Assembly (NCBI RefSeq): GCF_000328705.1
Contig: NC_019673.1
Location: 7,327,501-7,391,500, forward strand
Origin: Saccharothrix espanaensis DSM 44229
GTDB lineage: Bacteria; Actinomycetota; Actinomycetes; Mycobacteriales; Pseudonocardiaceae
Length of the DNA: 64,000 nt
Reading direction: 5' to 3'
The translations under genes were made by a program, and so were the position numbers. Shown here piece after piece: positions 34,364 through 45,556 of the stretch. The notes beneath the pieces were generated by a model. The model did not search any database, was not told the origin of the DNA, and worked only from the letters and a program-made list of their open reading frames with translations. Numbering within the stretch: the stretch's first letter is position 1; the number at the start of each line of letters is the position of its first letter.

Positions 34364-35632
34364 GTGGACATCGACCACGACGCCGTGGCCGCGATCCGCG
34401 CGGAGCGCGTGGACTGGCGGTTCAAGGGCCTGCCCGCGAGCACGTTCGGCACGACCATCGGGGAGGTGGCCGACCGCCGGCCCGACCTGTTCGCGGACGG
34501 CTTCGTCGGACCGCTGGTGGTGCTGGACGCCGACGCGCTGGAGCACAACCTGGCCACCATGGCGCGGTGGTGCGCCGGGCACGGCGTGGCGCTGGCCCCG
34601 CACGGCAAGACGACCATGGCACCCCAGCTCTTCGCCCGCCAACTGGAGCACGGCGCGTGGGGCATCACCGCCGCGAACACCAGCCAGCTGCGGGTGTACC
34701 GGGCGTTCGGGGTGCGGCGGGTCCTGCTGGCCAACCAGCTCGTCGACCCCGCCGGGCTCGCCTGGGTCGCCGCCGAGCTCGCCGCCGACCCGTCGTTCGA
34801 GTTCTCCTGCTGGGCGGACTCGGTGGCGGGTGTGGAGCGGATGACCGAAGCGCTCGGCGCTGTGCGCAGGCCGGTGGACGTGCTGGTGGAGCTGGGCGCG
34901 CCCGGCGGGCGGACCGGCGCGCGCGACCGGGCCACGGCGGTCGAGGTCGCCCGTGCCGTCGAGCGGAGCCCGGTACTGCGGCTGGCCGGCGTCGCCGGGT
35001 ACGAGGGCGCGCTGGCGCACGACGCCTCCCCCACCGCGCTGTCCACTGTGGATAGTTACCTGGACGACCTGCGCGCGTTCGCCATTGAACTGCACGAGCT
35101 GTACGAGGTGGCCGAGCCGATCGTCACGGCCGGCGGCAGCGCGTACTTCGACCAGGTCGCCGCGAAACTCGGTGGGCGGTGGCCGTTCCCGGTGCTGCCC
35201 GTCGTGCGCAGTGGCGCGTACGTGACCCACGACGACGGCTTCTACCGGGGCATCTCGCCGTTCGGCCGGGTCGCGGGCGAGCAGCCCTTCCGGTCGGCGC
35301 TGCGGGCGTGGGCGCAGGTGACGTCCCGGCCCGAGCCGGGCCTCGCGCTGCTGACCATGGGCAAGCGGGACGCGTCGTTCGACGAGGGCCTGCCCGAGCC
35401 GCAGGTGGTGCGCGGCCGCGACGGCGTGCAGCGGCCGATCAAGGGGACCGTGACCGCGCTCAACGACCAGCACACGTTCCTGGCGCTGCCGGAGGGCGCT
35501 GCCGGAGAGGTGGAGGTCGGCGACTGGGTGGGCTTCGGGCTGTCCCACCCCTGCACGGTGTTCGACAAGTGGCAACTGCTCCCGGTGGTCGACGGCACCA
35601 CCGTGGTCGACCTGGTGCGCACGTACTTCTGA
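34364..35632 (+). CDS. PLP-dependent amino acid deaminase (D-Ser dehydratase / D-Thr aldolase fold)
   Basis: A 422-residue fold-type III PLP enzyme: alanine-racemase-like barrel (about 50-290) with the Schiff-base lysine in APHGKTTMAP, and a C-terminal domain with LSHPCTVFDKW, the His/Cys pair that binds zinc in eukaryotic-type D-serine dehydratases. Annotated relatives are called D-threonine aldolase or amino acid deaminase. With a KDG kinase and GntP permease beside it, a D-glucosaminate dehydratase making 2-keto-3-deoxygluconate and ammonia is my preferred reading. GTG at 34364 follows GAGGAGCGAG; a second GTG at about 34349 is possible. Confidence 0.85.
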   Translation: MDIDHDAVAAIRAERVDWRFKGLPASTFGTTIGEVADRRPDLFADGFVGPLVVLDADALEHNLATMARWCAGHGVALAPHGKTTMAPQLFARQLEHGAWGITAANTSQLRVYRAFGVRRVLLANQLVDPAGLAWVAAELAADPSFEFSCWADSVAGVERMTEALGAVRRPVDVLVELGAPGGRTGARDRATAVEVARAVERSPVLRLAGVAGYEGALAHDASPTALSTVDSYLDDLRAFAIELHELYEVAEPIVTAGGSAYFDQVAAKLGGRWPFPVLPVVRSGAYVTHDDGFYRGISPFGRVAGEQPFRSALRAWAQVTSRPEPGLALLTMGKRDASFDEGLPEPQVVRGRDGVQRPIKGTVTALNDQHTFLALPEGAAGEVEVGDWVGFGLSHPCTVFDKWQLLPVVDGTTVVDLVRTYF

Positions 35633-35646
35633 GAAAGGACGGCGGC

Positions 35647-37233
35647 GTGGACATCGTCTTCAAGGGCGCGCTCGTGGTGGACGGCACGGGCGCGCCCGGC
35701 TACCGGGCGGACGTGGGCGTGCGGGACGGCCGGATCGCGGCCATCGGCGACGTGGGCGGGGGCCGGCCGGTCGACGCGGACGGGCTGGTGCTCGCGCCCG
35801 GCTTCATCGACATGCACTCGCACTCCGACCTCCAGGTGCTCGCCGAGCCCGACCACCTGGCCAAGGTCTCGCAGGGCGTGACCACCGAGGTGCTCGGCCA
35901 GGACGGGCTGTCCTACGCGCCCGTGAACGACACCGTGCTGGCCGCCCTGCGCGGTCAACTGGCCGGGTGGAACGACGACCCGCCCGGGTTCGACTGGAAC
36001 TGGCGGACCGTCGGCGAGTACCTCGACCGGCTGGACCGGGGCATCGCCGTCAACGCCGCCTACCTGGTGCCGCAGGGCACGCTGCGGATGCTGTGCGTCG
36101 GCTGGGACGACCGGCCCGCCACCACGGCGGAGATGGACCAGATGCGGGCCCACCTGGCGGACGCGCTGACGCAGGGCGCGATCGGCATGTCGTCGGGCCT
36201 GACCTACACGCCCGGCATGTACGCGGGCCTGGACGAACTCGTCGCGCTGTGCCGGGTCGTCGGCGAGTTCGGCGGCTACTACAGCCCCCACCACCGCAGC
36301 TACGGCGCGGGCGCGCTGGAGGCGTACGAGGAGATGGTGCGGGTCTCGCGGCTGTCGCACTGCCCGCTGCACCTGGCGCACGCCACGATGAACTTCGAGG
36401 TCAACCGGGGCCGCGCGGGCGAGCTGCTGTCGTTGCTGGACAACGCGATCGCGGCCGGCGTGGACATCACCCTCGACACCTACCCGTACCTGCCCGGCGC
36501 GACCTACCTGTCCGCGCTGCTGCCGAGCTGGAGCAGCGAGGGCGGACCGGACGCGACCCTGGCGCGACTGTCCGATCCGGACACCCGCGAGCGGATCCGG
36601 GCCGAGATCGAGGAGACCGGCTCGGACGGGTGCCACGGCGTGCCGGTCGACTGGGACACCATCGAGATCAACGGCGTGCGCAAGGCCGAGCACGCGCACC
36701 TGGTCGGGCACAGCGTGGCCGAGTCGGCGCGGACCGCCGGGCGGGCGCCCGCCGACCTGTACTTCGACGTGCTGATCGCCGAACGCCTCGGCACGTCGTG
36801 CCTGATGCACGTCGGCCACGAGGACAACGTGCAGGCGATCATGCGGCACCCGGCGCACACCGGCGGCAGCGACGGCCTGCTGGTCGGCGACCGGCCGCAC
36901 CCGCGCGCGTGGGGCACGTTCCCGCGCTACCTGGCCCGGTACGTGCGGGAGCTGGGCGTGCTGGGGCTGGAGGAGTGCGTCGCGCACCTCACCGGACGTG
37001 CCGCCAAGCGCTTGCGCCTCAGCGACCGGGGCCTGGTCCGCGAGGGCTGGGCGGCCGACCTGGTGCTGTTCGACCCCGCGACCGTGAGCGACACCGCGAC
37101 GTTCGACAACCCCCGCCAATCCGCTGCGGGCATCCCGTACGTGCTGGTCAACGGGGTTCCCGTGATCGACGACGGCCGGCCGACCGGAGCCCTGGCCGGG
37201 CGTTCCCTGCGCAACCCCGGAGGTCGTGCGTGA
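35647..37233 (+). CDS. N-acyl-D-amino-acid deacylase-like amidohydrolase
   Basis: A 528-residue amidohydrolase of the D-aminoacylase family. It has the metal motif FIDMHSHSDL, the GVTTEVLGQDG strand, SGLTYTPGMYA, the His segment SHCPLHLAHA and the C-terminal GSDGLLVGDRPHPRAWGTFPRYLARY with the catalytic Asp. In canonical D-aminoacylases the strand after GVTT ends NCG with a metal-binding Cys; here it is QDG, so substrate or metal use may differ. GTG start 14 bases after the deaminase stop with GAAAGGACGG upstream. It would release the free amino acid for the deaminase. Confidence 0.87.
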   Translation: MDIVFKGALVVDGTGAPGYRADVGVRDGRIAAIGDVGGGRPVDADGLVLAPGFIDMHSHSDLQVLAEPDHLAKVSQGVTTEVLGQDGLSYAPVNDTVLAALRGQLAGWNDDPPGFDWNWRTVGEYLDRLDRGIAVNAAYLVPQGTLRMLCVGWDDRPATTAEMDQMRAHLADALTQGAIGMSSGLTYTPGMYAGLDELVALCRVVGEFGGYYSPHHRSYGAGALEAYEEMVRVSRLSHCPLHLAHATMNFEVNRGRAGELLSLLDNAIAAGVDITLDTYPYLPGATYLSALLPSWSSEGGPDATLARLSDPDTRERIRAEIEETGSDGCHGVPVDWDTIEINGVRKAEHAHLVGHSVAESARTAGRAPADLYFDVLIAERLGTSCLMHVGHEDNVQAIMRHPAHTGGSDGLLVGDRPHPRAWGTFPRYLARYVRELGVLGLEECVAHLTGRAAKRLRLSDRGLVREGWAADLVLFDPATVSDTATFDNPRQSAAGIPYVLVNGVPVIDDGRPTGALAGRSLRNPGGRA

Positions 37234-38624
37234 TCGACTGGCTGCAGCACAGCACCGGCGGGCTGCTCACGCTGTCCGGGCTGGCCATCGCGTTGCTCCT
37301 GGTGCTGATCATCCGGCTCAAGGTGGAGCCGTTCATCGCGCTGCTGGTGGTCGGCCTGACCGTGGCGCTGGCCGCCGGGCTGCCGGTCGAGCAGATCGTC
37401 GGCTCGGCGCAGAAGGCGTCCGGGACGCTGCTGGAGAACGGGTTCGGCGGCATCCTCGGGCACGTCGCGGCGATCATCGGGCTGGGCACCCTGCTCGGGT
37501 CGATCCTGGAGGCCTCCGGCGGGGCCGAGGTGCTCACCCGCACGCTGCTGCGGGCGTTCGGGGAGAAGCGCGCGCCGCTCGCGATGGGCCTGGCGGGCCT
37601 GGTGTTCGGCGTGCCGGTGTTCTTCGACATCGGCATCTTCGTGCTCGCGCCGCTGGTCTACGCGGCGGCCAAGCGCGGCGGCAAGTCGATCGTGCTCTAC
37701 GCGCTGCCGCTGCTGGCGGGCCTGTCGGTGATGCACGCGTTCATGCCGCCGCACCCCGGCCCGGTCGCGGCGGCGGGGCTGCTGCACGTGTCGCTGGGCT
37801 GGATCATCATCATGGCGCTGGCCGTGGCGATCCCGGCGTGGTTCATCGGCGGCGTGCTGTTCTCGGCGTGGGTCGGCAAGAAGATCGTCGTGCCGGTGCC
37901 CGAGGAGATGCTGGCCGCGGCCGAGAAGCTGCGCGGCGACCAGTCCCGGCCCGAGCCGCCGCTGTCGCTGGTCCTGGGGATCATCGCGGTGCCGCTGGTG
38001 CTCATCCTGTCCGGCACGTTCGGCAGCATCCTGCTGCCCAAGGGGTCCGCGGCGCTCGGTGTGTTCGCGTTCCTGGGCACGCCCGCCGTGGCGCTGACCA
38101 TCGCGGTGCTGCTGGCGTTCTGGCTGCTGGGCTACCGGCGCGGCATGACCCGCGAGCAGGTCACCGAGCTGTCGGCGGCGTCGCTGCGGCCGGTGGCGAT
38201 GATCCTGCTGGTGGTCGGCGCGGGCGGGTTCTTCGGCGCGGTGCTGTCGGCGACCGGCGTGGGCAAGGTGCTCTCGACGTCGCTGGCCGACCTGGGCCTG
38301 CCGGTCATCGCGCTGTCCTACGTGATCAGCTGCGCGCTGCGGATCGCGCAGGGCTCGGCGACGGTGGCGATCGTGACCACGACCGGGATCGTCGCGCCGG
38401 TCGTCGGCGAGCTCGGCTACTCGCAGCCCCAGCTCGCACTGGTGGTGATGGCGATCGCGGCCGGGTCGATCATCGCCTCGCACGTCAACGACGGCGGGTT
38501 CTGGATCGTGTCGCGGTACTTCGGCCTGTCGGTCAAGGAGACCCTCCAGACGTGGACGGTCCTGGAGACCATCCTGTCCGTGGTGGGCTTCGCGGTCGCG
38601 GCCCTGCTCAGCCTGGTGGTCTGA
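37230..38624 (+). CDS. GntP-family gluconate:H+ symporter
   Basis: A 464-residue permease with about 12-14 membrane segments and GntP-family sequence: FVALLVVGL-like N-terminus, GLVFGVPVFFDIGIFVLAPL, HAFMPPHPGPVAAA, and near the end SHVNDGGFWIV. The family imports gluconate and related sugar acids, some also D-serine. The GTG overlaps the deacylase stop (GTGA), so both are one transcript. In this locus it should import the acylated or free substrate. Confidence 0.92.
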   Translation: MIDWLQHSTGGLLTLSGLAIALLLVLIIRLKVEPFIALLVVGLTVALAAGLPVEQIVGSAQKASGTLLENGFGGILGHVAAIIGLGTLLGSILEASGGAEVLTRTLLRAFGEKRAPLAMGLAGLVFGVPVFFDIGIFVLAPLVYAAAKRGGKSIVLYALPLLAGLSVMHAFMPPHPGPVAAAGLLHVSLGWIIIMALAVAIPAWFIGGVLFSAWVGKKIVVPVPEEMLAAAEKLRGDQSRPEPPLSLVLGIIAVPLVLILSGTFGSILLPKGSAALGVFAFLGTPAVALTIAVLLAFWLLGYRRGMTREQVTELSAASLRPVAMILLVVGAGGFFGAVLSATGVGKVLSTSLADLGLPVIALSYVISCALRIAQGSATVAIVTTTGIVAPVVGELGYSQPQLALVVMAIAAGSIIASHVNDGGFWIVSRYFGLSVKETLQTWTVLETILSVVGFAVAALLSLVV

Positions 38625-38635
38625 ACGCCCTTGCC

Positions 38636-38678
38636 GCCCGTGCCCGCCGGGGTCGTCCCGGCGGGCACGGGCGTTTTT
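38636..38678 (+). terminator. Rho-independent terminator after the GntP permease
   Basis: GCCCGTGCCCGCCGG pairs perfectly with CCGGCGGGCACGGGC around GGTCGTC and is followed by GTTTTT. This is the clearest intrinsic terminator in the window, 12 bases beyond the stop. Confidence 0.9.
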
Positions 38679-38697
38679 CGAGGGGTATTCAGGTGGT

Positions 38698-39573
38698 CTA
38701 GACGCCGGCCTTCTTGCCGTCCGGCTTGGCGGCGAACCACACGCCGCCCACGCCCTGGCCCTTGGCCTCACCGCACAGCTCGTCCTCGGCGAACAGGTAC
38801 AGCGGCCACCCGGCGACGGTGACCTGCTGCTGGCCGTCCACCCGGACCACGGTGCCGACCAACGACTTGTCCACGCCCTGCACCTCGAAGTCCTCCGACC
38901 CGACCAGCAGCGGCGGCCACTTCACGGCGCACTCGCCGTTGCAGTTGGAGACCGACGGGTTCGTGGCGTCCTTGTCGAAGCGGTACAGGGTCATGCCCTC
39001 CTTGTCGGTCAGCACGGTGCCCAGGTTGCCGACCGAGGCCGTGGTCAGCGCGAGACCGGAGGACGCCGGCGCGGCCTTCTTGCCGTCCGGCGCGGCGACG
39101 AACCACGTGCCGCCCACGCCCTGGCCCTTGGCCTGGCCCGGCTCGGCGTCCTGCGCGAACCGGTAGACCGGCCAGCCGGCGACCGTGATCTGCTTCGCGC
39201 CGTCCTTGCGGTCCACAGTGGACACTAGAGCCGCGTCCACGCCCTGCACCTCCAAGTCGGCGGTCGACGCCAGCACGGGCGGCCACTTCTCGGCGCACTC
39301 GCCGTCGCAGTCGGACACCGAAGGGCTCGCCGTGTCCTTGTCGAACCGGTACAGCGTCAGGCCCTTGCCGTCGGTCAGGACCGTACCGAGCTGCGGCACC
39401 ACGGCGGTCGCCAGCAGGGCCGCGTCACCCGCCACCTTGTCCACCTCGCCCAGTTGCGGGGCGACGACCTCCTGACCGGCGGGCCGCGGCGAGCCCGCCT
39501 CGGCTGCCTGGCCGCAGGCACCGAGCAGCGCGAGGGCCGCGGCCCCGAGAACGAGCGCACGAAAGCGGGTCAT
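38698..39573 (-). CDS. Lipoprotein with four secreted repeats (Lipoprotein_15 type)
   Basis: A 291-residue lipoprotein with lipobox LLGACG (Cys about residue 20). The mature part is two copies of a unit that itself holds two repeats: GTVLTD.xG.TLYRFDKD.....S.C.GECA.KWPP and VAGWP.Y.FA.D...G.AKGQGVGG.WF. This is the secreted-repeat domain seen in actinobacterial lipoproteins, of unknown function; paired Cys and aromatic residues suggest ligand or redox roles. ATG at 39573 with AGGAGG upstream; the longer open frame is not used because it would bury the signal peptide. Confidence 0.88.
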   Translation of the reverse strand: MTRFRALVLGAAALALLGACGQAAEAGSPRPAGQEVVAPQLGEVDKVAGDAALLATAVVPQLGTVLTDGKGLTLYRFDKDTASPSVSDCDGECAEKWPPVLASTADLEVQGVDAALVSTVDRKDGAKQITVAGWPVYRFAQDAEPGQAKGQGVGGTWFVAAPDGKKAAPASSGLALTTASVGNLGTVLTDKEGMTLYRFDKDATNPSVSNCNGECAVKWPPLLVGSEDFEVQGVDKSLVGTVVRVDGQQQVTVAGWPLYLFAEDELCGEAKGQGVGGVWFAAKPDGKKAGV

Positions 39574-39679
39574 GGCAAACCTCCTGGGGGTGATCGCTCG
39601 CATCCGCTGCGGCAACCGACTTGCCACCAACACGGACGCCGCCCCCGGGCGGTTCACCGCGACGGCGAAGATCTTTCCG

Positions 39680-40144
39680 CTACTGCCGGCGAGCCGCCCG
39701 GAAGCCCGCCAGGTAGGCGCGCAGGCCGCGTTGGCCGTGGCGCATCATCAGCTCGTGGTTGGCCTTGAGCAGCGGGCGGCTGATCAGCGCGAGCCGGCGC
39801 AGCAGGGCCTTGCGCACCTCGACCTCCTGCTCGTACACCAGCCGGGTGCCCACGCCGTCCGACCCGACCCGCCAGCTCGCCGTGCCCTCCAGGTCGCCCA
39901 CCAGGTCGGCGCGCAGCACCCCGGCGTCCGGGTCGTTGGTGTGGTGCCAGGTCTCGAAGACCAGGTCGTAGGGCAGCAGCGACCGGCAGCGCAGCTCGGC
40001 GGCCTGGTCCGCGACCTGCCGCGCCGCGCGGACCTCCGGCCACCACAGCGGGTAGCTGGCCAGGTCCGCCAGCACGTCGAAGGTCTCGCCGGGCGGCGAG
40101 TCGACCAGCCAGACGCTGCGGAAGCGGTACGAGTTCAACGCCAT
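39680..40144 (-). CDS. SRPBCC (START/polyketide-cyclase fold) protein
   Basis: A 154-residue SRPBCC protein: SVWLVDSPPGETFDVLADLASYPLWWPEVRAA at the N-terminus, a central beta sheet (DYDLVFETWHHTND-like) and a C-terminal helix with HGQRGLRAYLAGF. The fold makes a hydrophobic pocket for lipids or aromatic ligands. No neighbour suggests a substrate. ATG at 40144 (MALNSYRFRS) is preferred over one at 40228. Confidence 0.8.
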   Translation of the reverse strand: MALNSYRFRSVWLVDSPPGETFDVLADLASYPLWWPEVRAARQVADQAAELRCRSLLPYDLVFETWHHTNDPDAGVLRADLVGDLEGTASWRVGSDGVGTRLVYEQEVEVRKALLRRLALISRPLLKANHELMMRHGQRGLRAYLAGFRAARRQ

Positions 40145-40316
40145 GGTCGAGATGGTCGTCCAGCGCGAACAGCCGCACCAGTAGGCCATTCGGGCGGTAC
40201 TCGGATTCCGGGTGGTGTGGCACTCCACCCGGCTTCGGACCCGCTACGGACCGTCACCCGCTCCGACCTCGTGCACGCCGCTCCGGTCTCACGCCTCCCG
40301 TTCCGGCACCTCGCCC
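40145..40316. other. Intergenic stretch before the 19-bp repeat array
   Basis: No gene is supported. Most of it is promoter space for the SRPBCC gene. Confidence 0.45.
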
Positions 40317-40430
40317 GCGAGACAGCGGTGCGCCCGCGAGACAGCGGTGCGCCCGCGAGACAGCGGTGCGCCCGCGAGACAGCGGTGCGCCCGCGAGACA
40401 GCGGTGCGCCCGCGAGACGGCGGTGCGCCC
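40317..40430. repeat. Six tandem copies of a 19-bp unit
   Basis: The unit GCGAGACAGCGGTGCGCCC is repeated head to tail at 40317, 40336, 40355, 40374, 40393 and 40412. The first five are identical; the sixth has one change (GACGG for GACAG). Such perfection implies recent expansion. Each unit contains CGGTGCGCCC, the left arm of the uvrA terminator hairpin. Confidence 0.95.
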
Positions 40431-40470
40431 GGCCGGAGCGGGTCGGGACCCGTCCGGACCGGGCGCACCG
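40421..40470 (-). terminator. uvrA terminator built on the last 19-bp repeat
   Basis: CGGTGCGCCCGG (40421-40432) pairs with CCGGGCGCACCG (40459-40470). A nested CGGGTC / GACCCG pair lies inside. It is 24 bases past the uvrA stop. Confidence 0.7.
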
Positions 40471-40494
40471 GGTGACGTCTGCGGCGGCGGTGGA

Positions 40495-43371
<2,877 letters not shown>

Positions 43372-43401
43372 AACGGTTCCCTTCGGTATTCGACCATCCC
43401 C

Positions 43402-43415
43402 CGAACAGACGTTCG
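43402..43415 (-). promoter_or_regulatory. LexA (SOS) box upstream of uvrA
   Basis: CGAAC-AGAC-GTTCG, a perfect 5-4-5 palindrome of the actinobacterial/Gram-positive LexA type, 31 bases before the uvrA start. It implies DNA-damage induction. Confidence 0.85.
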
Positions 43416-43600
43416 AAAAGCGTACTGGACCACCTCGGCGGGCCTGTCGGGGAGGGCGGCCACCATGCTAAAGGCGACCACCGACAAAAACGGGCGGGCG
43501 GATCCGCGATCGTGCGCCAACGGCTCTACCGGTCGGTAGCGGACGGCCCTACGCTGGAACGATAGGCCATTCGGCCGCAGACGTCGGGGATGAGGTGCTC

Positions 43601-44389
43601 ATGAGCTTCGCTGATGCGACCCGGACCGGGTCCGCCGAGACCAGCGTACCCGCGCCGCGGGAGCGGTCCGCCGCGGTGCAGGACGCCGTCGCGGGACTGG
43701 CCGAGGTCGACCGGGCGACCCGGGTGCTCTACCAGCGGGTCGCGGAGCTCGACCTGGCCGCGCTGCGCGGGCCGAGCCTGCTGCCGGGGTGGAGCCGGGG
43801 GCACCTGGTGACCCACCTGGCCCGCAACGCCGACGCCCTGGTCAACCTCCTGACCTGGGCGAAGACCGGGGTCGAGCACCCGATGTACCCGAGCCCGGCC
43901 GACCGGGACGCCGACATCGCCGAGGGTGCGGCGCGCCTGCCGCAACTGCTGCGGGCCGACCTGGACGCGGCGTGCGAGCGGTTCGCGACGGCGGCCCGCG
44001 AGCTGCCGCCGACGGCGTGGGAGGCGGAGGTCGCGCACCCGGTCAACGGGCCGTTCCTGGCGCACCGCGTGCCGTGGCTGCGGTTGCGCGAGGTGTGGTT
44101 CCACCTGGTCGACCTCGCCGTGGGCGTGGGCTTCGAGGACCTGCCCGAGCACCTGCTGGAGGGGTTCGTCGACGGCGCGGTCGGGCAGTACGCCGACCGG
44201 GCCGACGTGCCGGACGTGCGGCTGGAGGTGACCCTGCCGGACGGCCGTCAGCGCAGCTGGGAGCTGACCGCGGCGACCGGGTCGACCCTGGTCAGCGGGT
44301 CGGCGGCGGCCGTGCTGGGGTGGCTGACCGGCCGCCAGGGCGGGGCGGCGCTGAACGGCAGCGCGCCGGCGCTGCCCAGGTGGCTCTGA
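43601..44389 (+). CDS. Mycothiol-dependent maleylpyruvate isomerase family protein
   Basis: A 262-residue MDMPI/DinB-fold protein. The N-terminal four-helix bundle (about 25-170) shows LPGWSRGHLVTHLARNADAL and LREVWFHLVDLAVGVGF, giving the metal-binding His residues, and a small C-terminal alpha/beta domain follows. Mycothiol-dependent isomerases and transferases share this fold; the substrate is unknown. ATG at 43601 has TGAGG 6 bases upstream (the GTG two codons earlier is alternative). Its last 142 bases overlap the convergent acyltransferase gene. Confidence 0.87.
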   Translation: MSFADATRTGSAETSVPAPRERSAAVQDAVAGLAEVDRATRVLYQRVAELDLAALRGPSLLPGWSRGHLVTHLARNADALVNLLTWAKTGVEHPMYPSPADRDADIAEGAARLPQLLRADLDAACERFATAARELPPTAWEAEVAHPVNGPFLAHRVPWLRLREVWFHLVDLAVGVGFEDLPEHLLEGFVDGAVGQYADRADVPDVRLEVTLPDGRQRSWELTAATGSTLVSGSAAAVLGWLTGRQGGAALNGSAPALPRWL

Positions 44390-45429
44390 GCCGAGCGCAG
44401 CCGGACCGCGAGCACCAGGCGCACCAGGAACGGGCGGGAACTCGCGGTCAGCGCGCGGTGGGCGGGCCGTTCGACGAACGCCGTCAGCAGCCAGCCCAGC
44501 GCGACCGCGACCCCGAGGAAGGCGAGCAGCTCCACCCACGGGCCGTACCCGGCGACGGCGGCCATCACCACGTAGCCGATCTCCTGGTGGACCAGGTAGA
44601 CGCCGTAGGAGATGCCGGCCAGCCACTTGATCGGGCGGCGCAGCAGGCGCACCGGCCGGACGTCCCAGTCGGGCCCCTTCGCGCAGGCGGCGATGGCGAG
44701 CAGCATCACACCGAGCGCGAGCGTGGACTCCGGGTCGGCGCTGTGGATCGCCTGGGCGGCCAGCGCGGCGGTCAGCAGCGCCCCGAGGTGCCCGGTGTTG
44801 AGCCGGTCCTTGGACCACAGCCAGATGCCGACGCCGGCGGCGAACAGCTGCGCGCGGTGGATGCCCAGCCCGTCGTAGAAGGTGCGGACCAGGCCGGGGT
44901 CCTCGGTCCACACCCGGAGCACCAGCGGCCCGACGACCAGCGCCCAGAGCAGGACCCGCAGCGGGTTGCCGCGAACCCGCGACACCAGCACCGCGCCCGC
45001 GACGAACCCGGTCACCTGCACGGGCAGGGTCCAGTAGGAGAAGTCGACCAGTCGGGCGTCGGGGAACCAGTTCTGCAACATGAAGACGTTGATGACCAGG
45101 TCACGCGGTTCGAGTTCGCTCCAGCCCTCGGGGGCGAGCCGGGTCAGCACGAAGTAGGTCAGCGCGGCCGCCGCGGCGTAGGGCGGGAGCAGGCGCGCGA
45201 GCCGGTTGCGCAGGAACCGGCCGGGTTCGCCCTTGGCCAGGGAGGCGCAGGCGAAGAACGCGGAGACGACGACGAGCGTGCTCGCCCCCATCTCCAGCGA
45301 GACGGTGAACACAGGCGGGCCGAGTTCCTGGTGGACGGACGGCCCCGCGTGGGTGGCGTGCTGCAGGAGCACGGCCGCCACCGCGAGGACGCGCAGGGCG
45401 TCCCAGTTGATCCGGCGAGGTGATGGCAC
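44248..45429 (-). CDS. Acyltransferase 3 family membrane protein
   Basis: A 393-residue integral membrane protein with about ten hydrophobic segments. The N-terminus has the catalytic-type His in RVLAVAAVLLQHATH, followed by RNRLARLLPPYAAAA, PVQVTGF and SYGVYLVHQEIGYV. The family O-acylates sugars, cell-wall polymers or lipids. About 45 residues at the C-terminus (from roughly ALPFSAAPP) are antisense to the neighbouring gene and are not family-like, so the original stop was probably lost. An ATG at 45429 gives MPSPRRINWDALR. Confidence 0.85.
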   Translation of the reverse strand: MPSPRRINWDALRVLAVAAVLLQHATHAGPSVHQELGPPVFTVSLEMGASTLVVVSAFFACASLAKGEPGRFLRNRLARLLPPYAAAAALTYFVLTRLAPEGWSELEPRDLVINVFMLQNWFPDARLVDFSYWTLPVQVTGFVAGAVLVSRVRGNPLRVLLWALVVGPLVLRVWTEDPGLVRTFYDGLGIHRAQLFAAGVGIWLWSKDRLNTGHLGALLTAALAAQAIHSADPESTLALGVMLLAIAACAKGPDWDVRPVRLLRRPIKWLAGISYGVYLVHQEIGYVVMAAVAGYGPWVELLAFLGVAVALGWLLTAFVERPAHRALTASSRPFLVRLVLAVRLRSAQSHLGSAGALPFSAAPPWRPVSHPSTAAADPLTRVDPVAAVSSQLR

Positions 45430-45542
45430 GAGAGCGTGATACCCAGTTCAGAGCGTATTCAAGTGAGGTCGTCTGGCAGCGCTTGATCGTTACCAACCTT
45501 ATTGGACGAACCTGTGGGCCCCCTGAAGGGTGCCCGTTCGGC

Positions 45543-45548
45543 TACCGT
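45543..45548 (+). promoter_or_regulatory. -10 element TACCGT, leaderless start
   Basis: TACCGT lies 8 bases before the GTG at 45557, with no Shine-Dalgarno sequence. Confidence 0.45.
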
Positions 45549-45556
45549 CGGCGGTC

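Noticed and set aside
40317..40430. CRISPR array
   Set aside because: Units are directly abutting with no spacers and only 19 bp; this is a tandem repeat.
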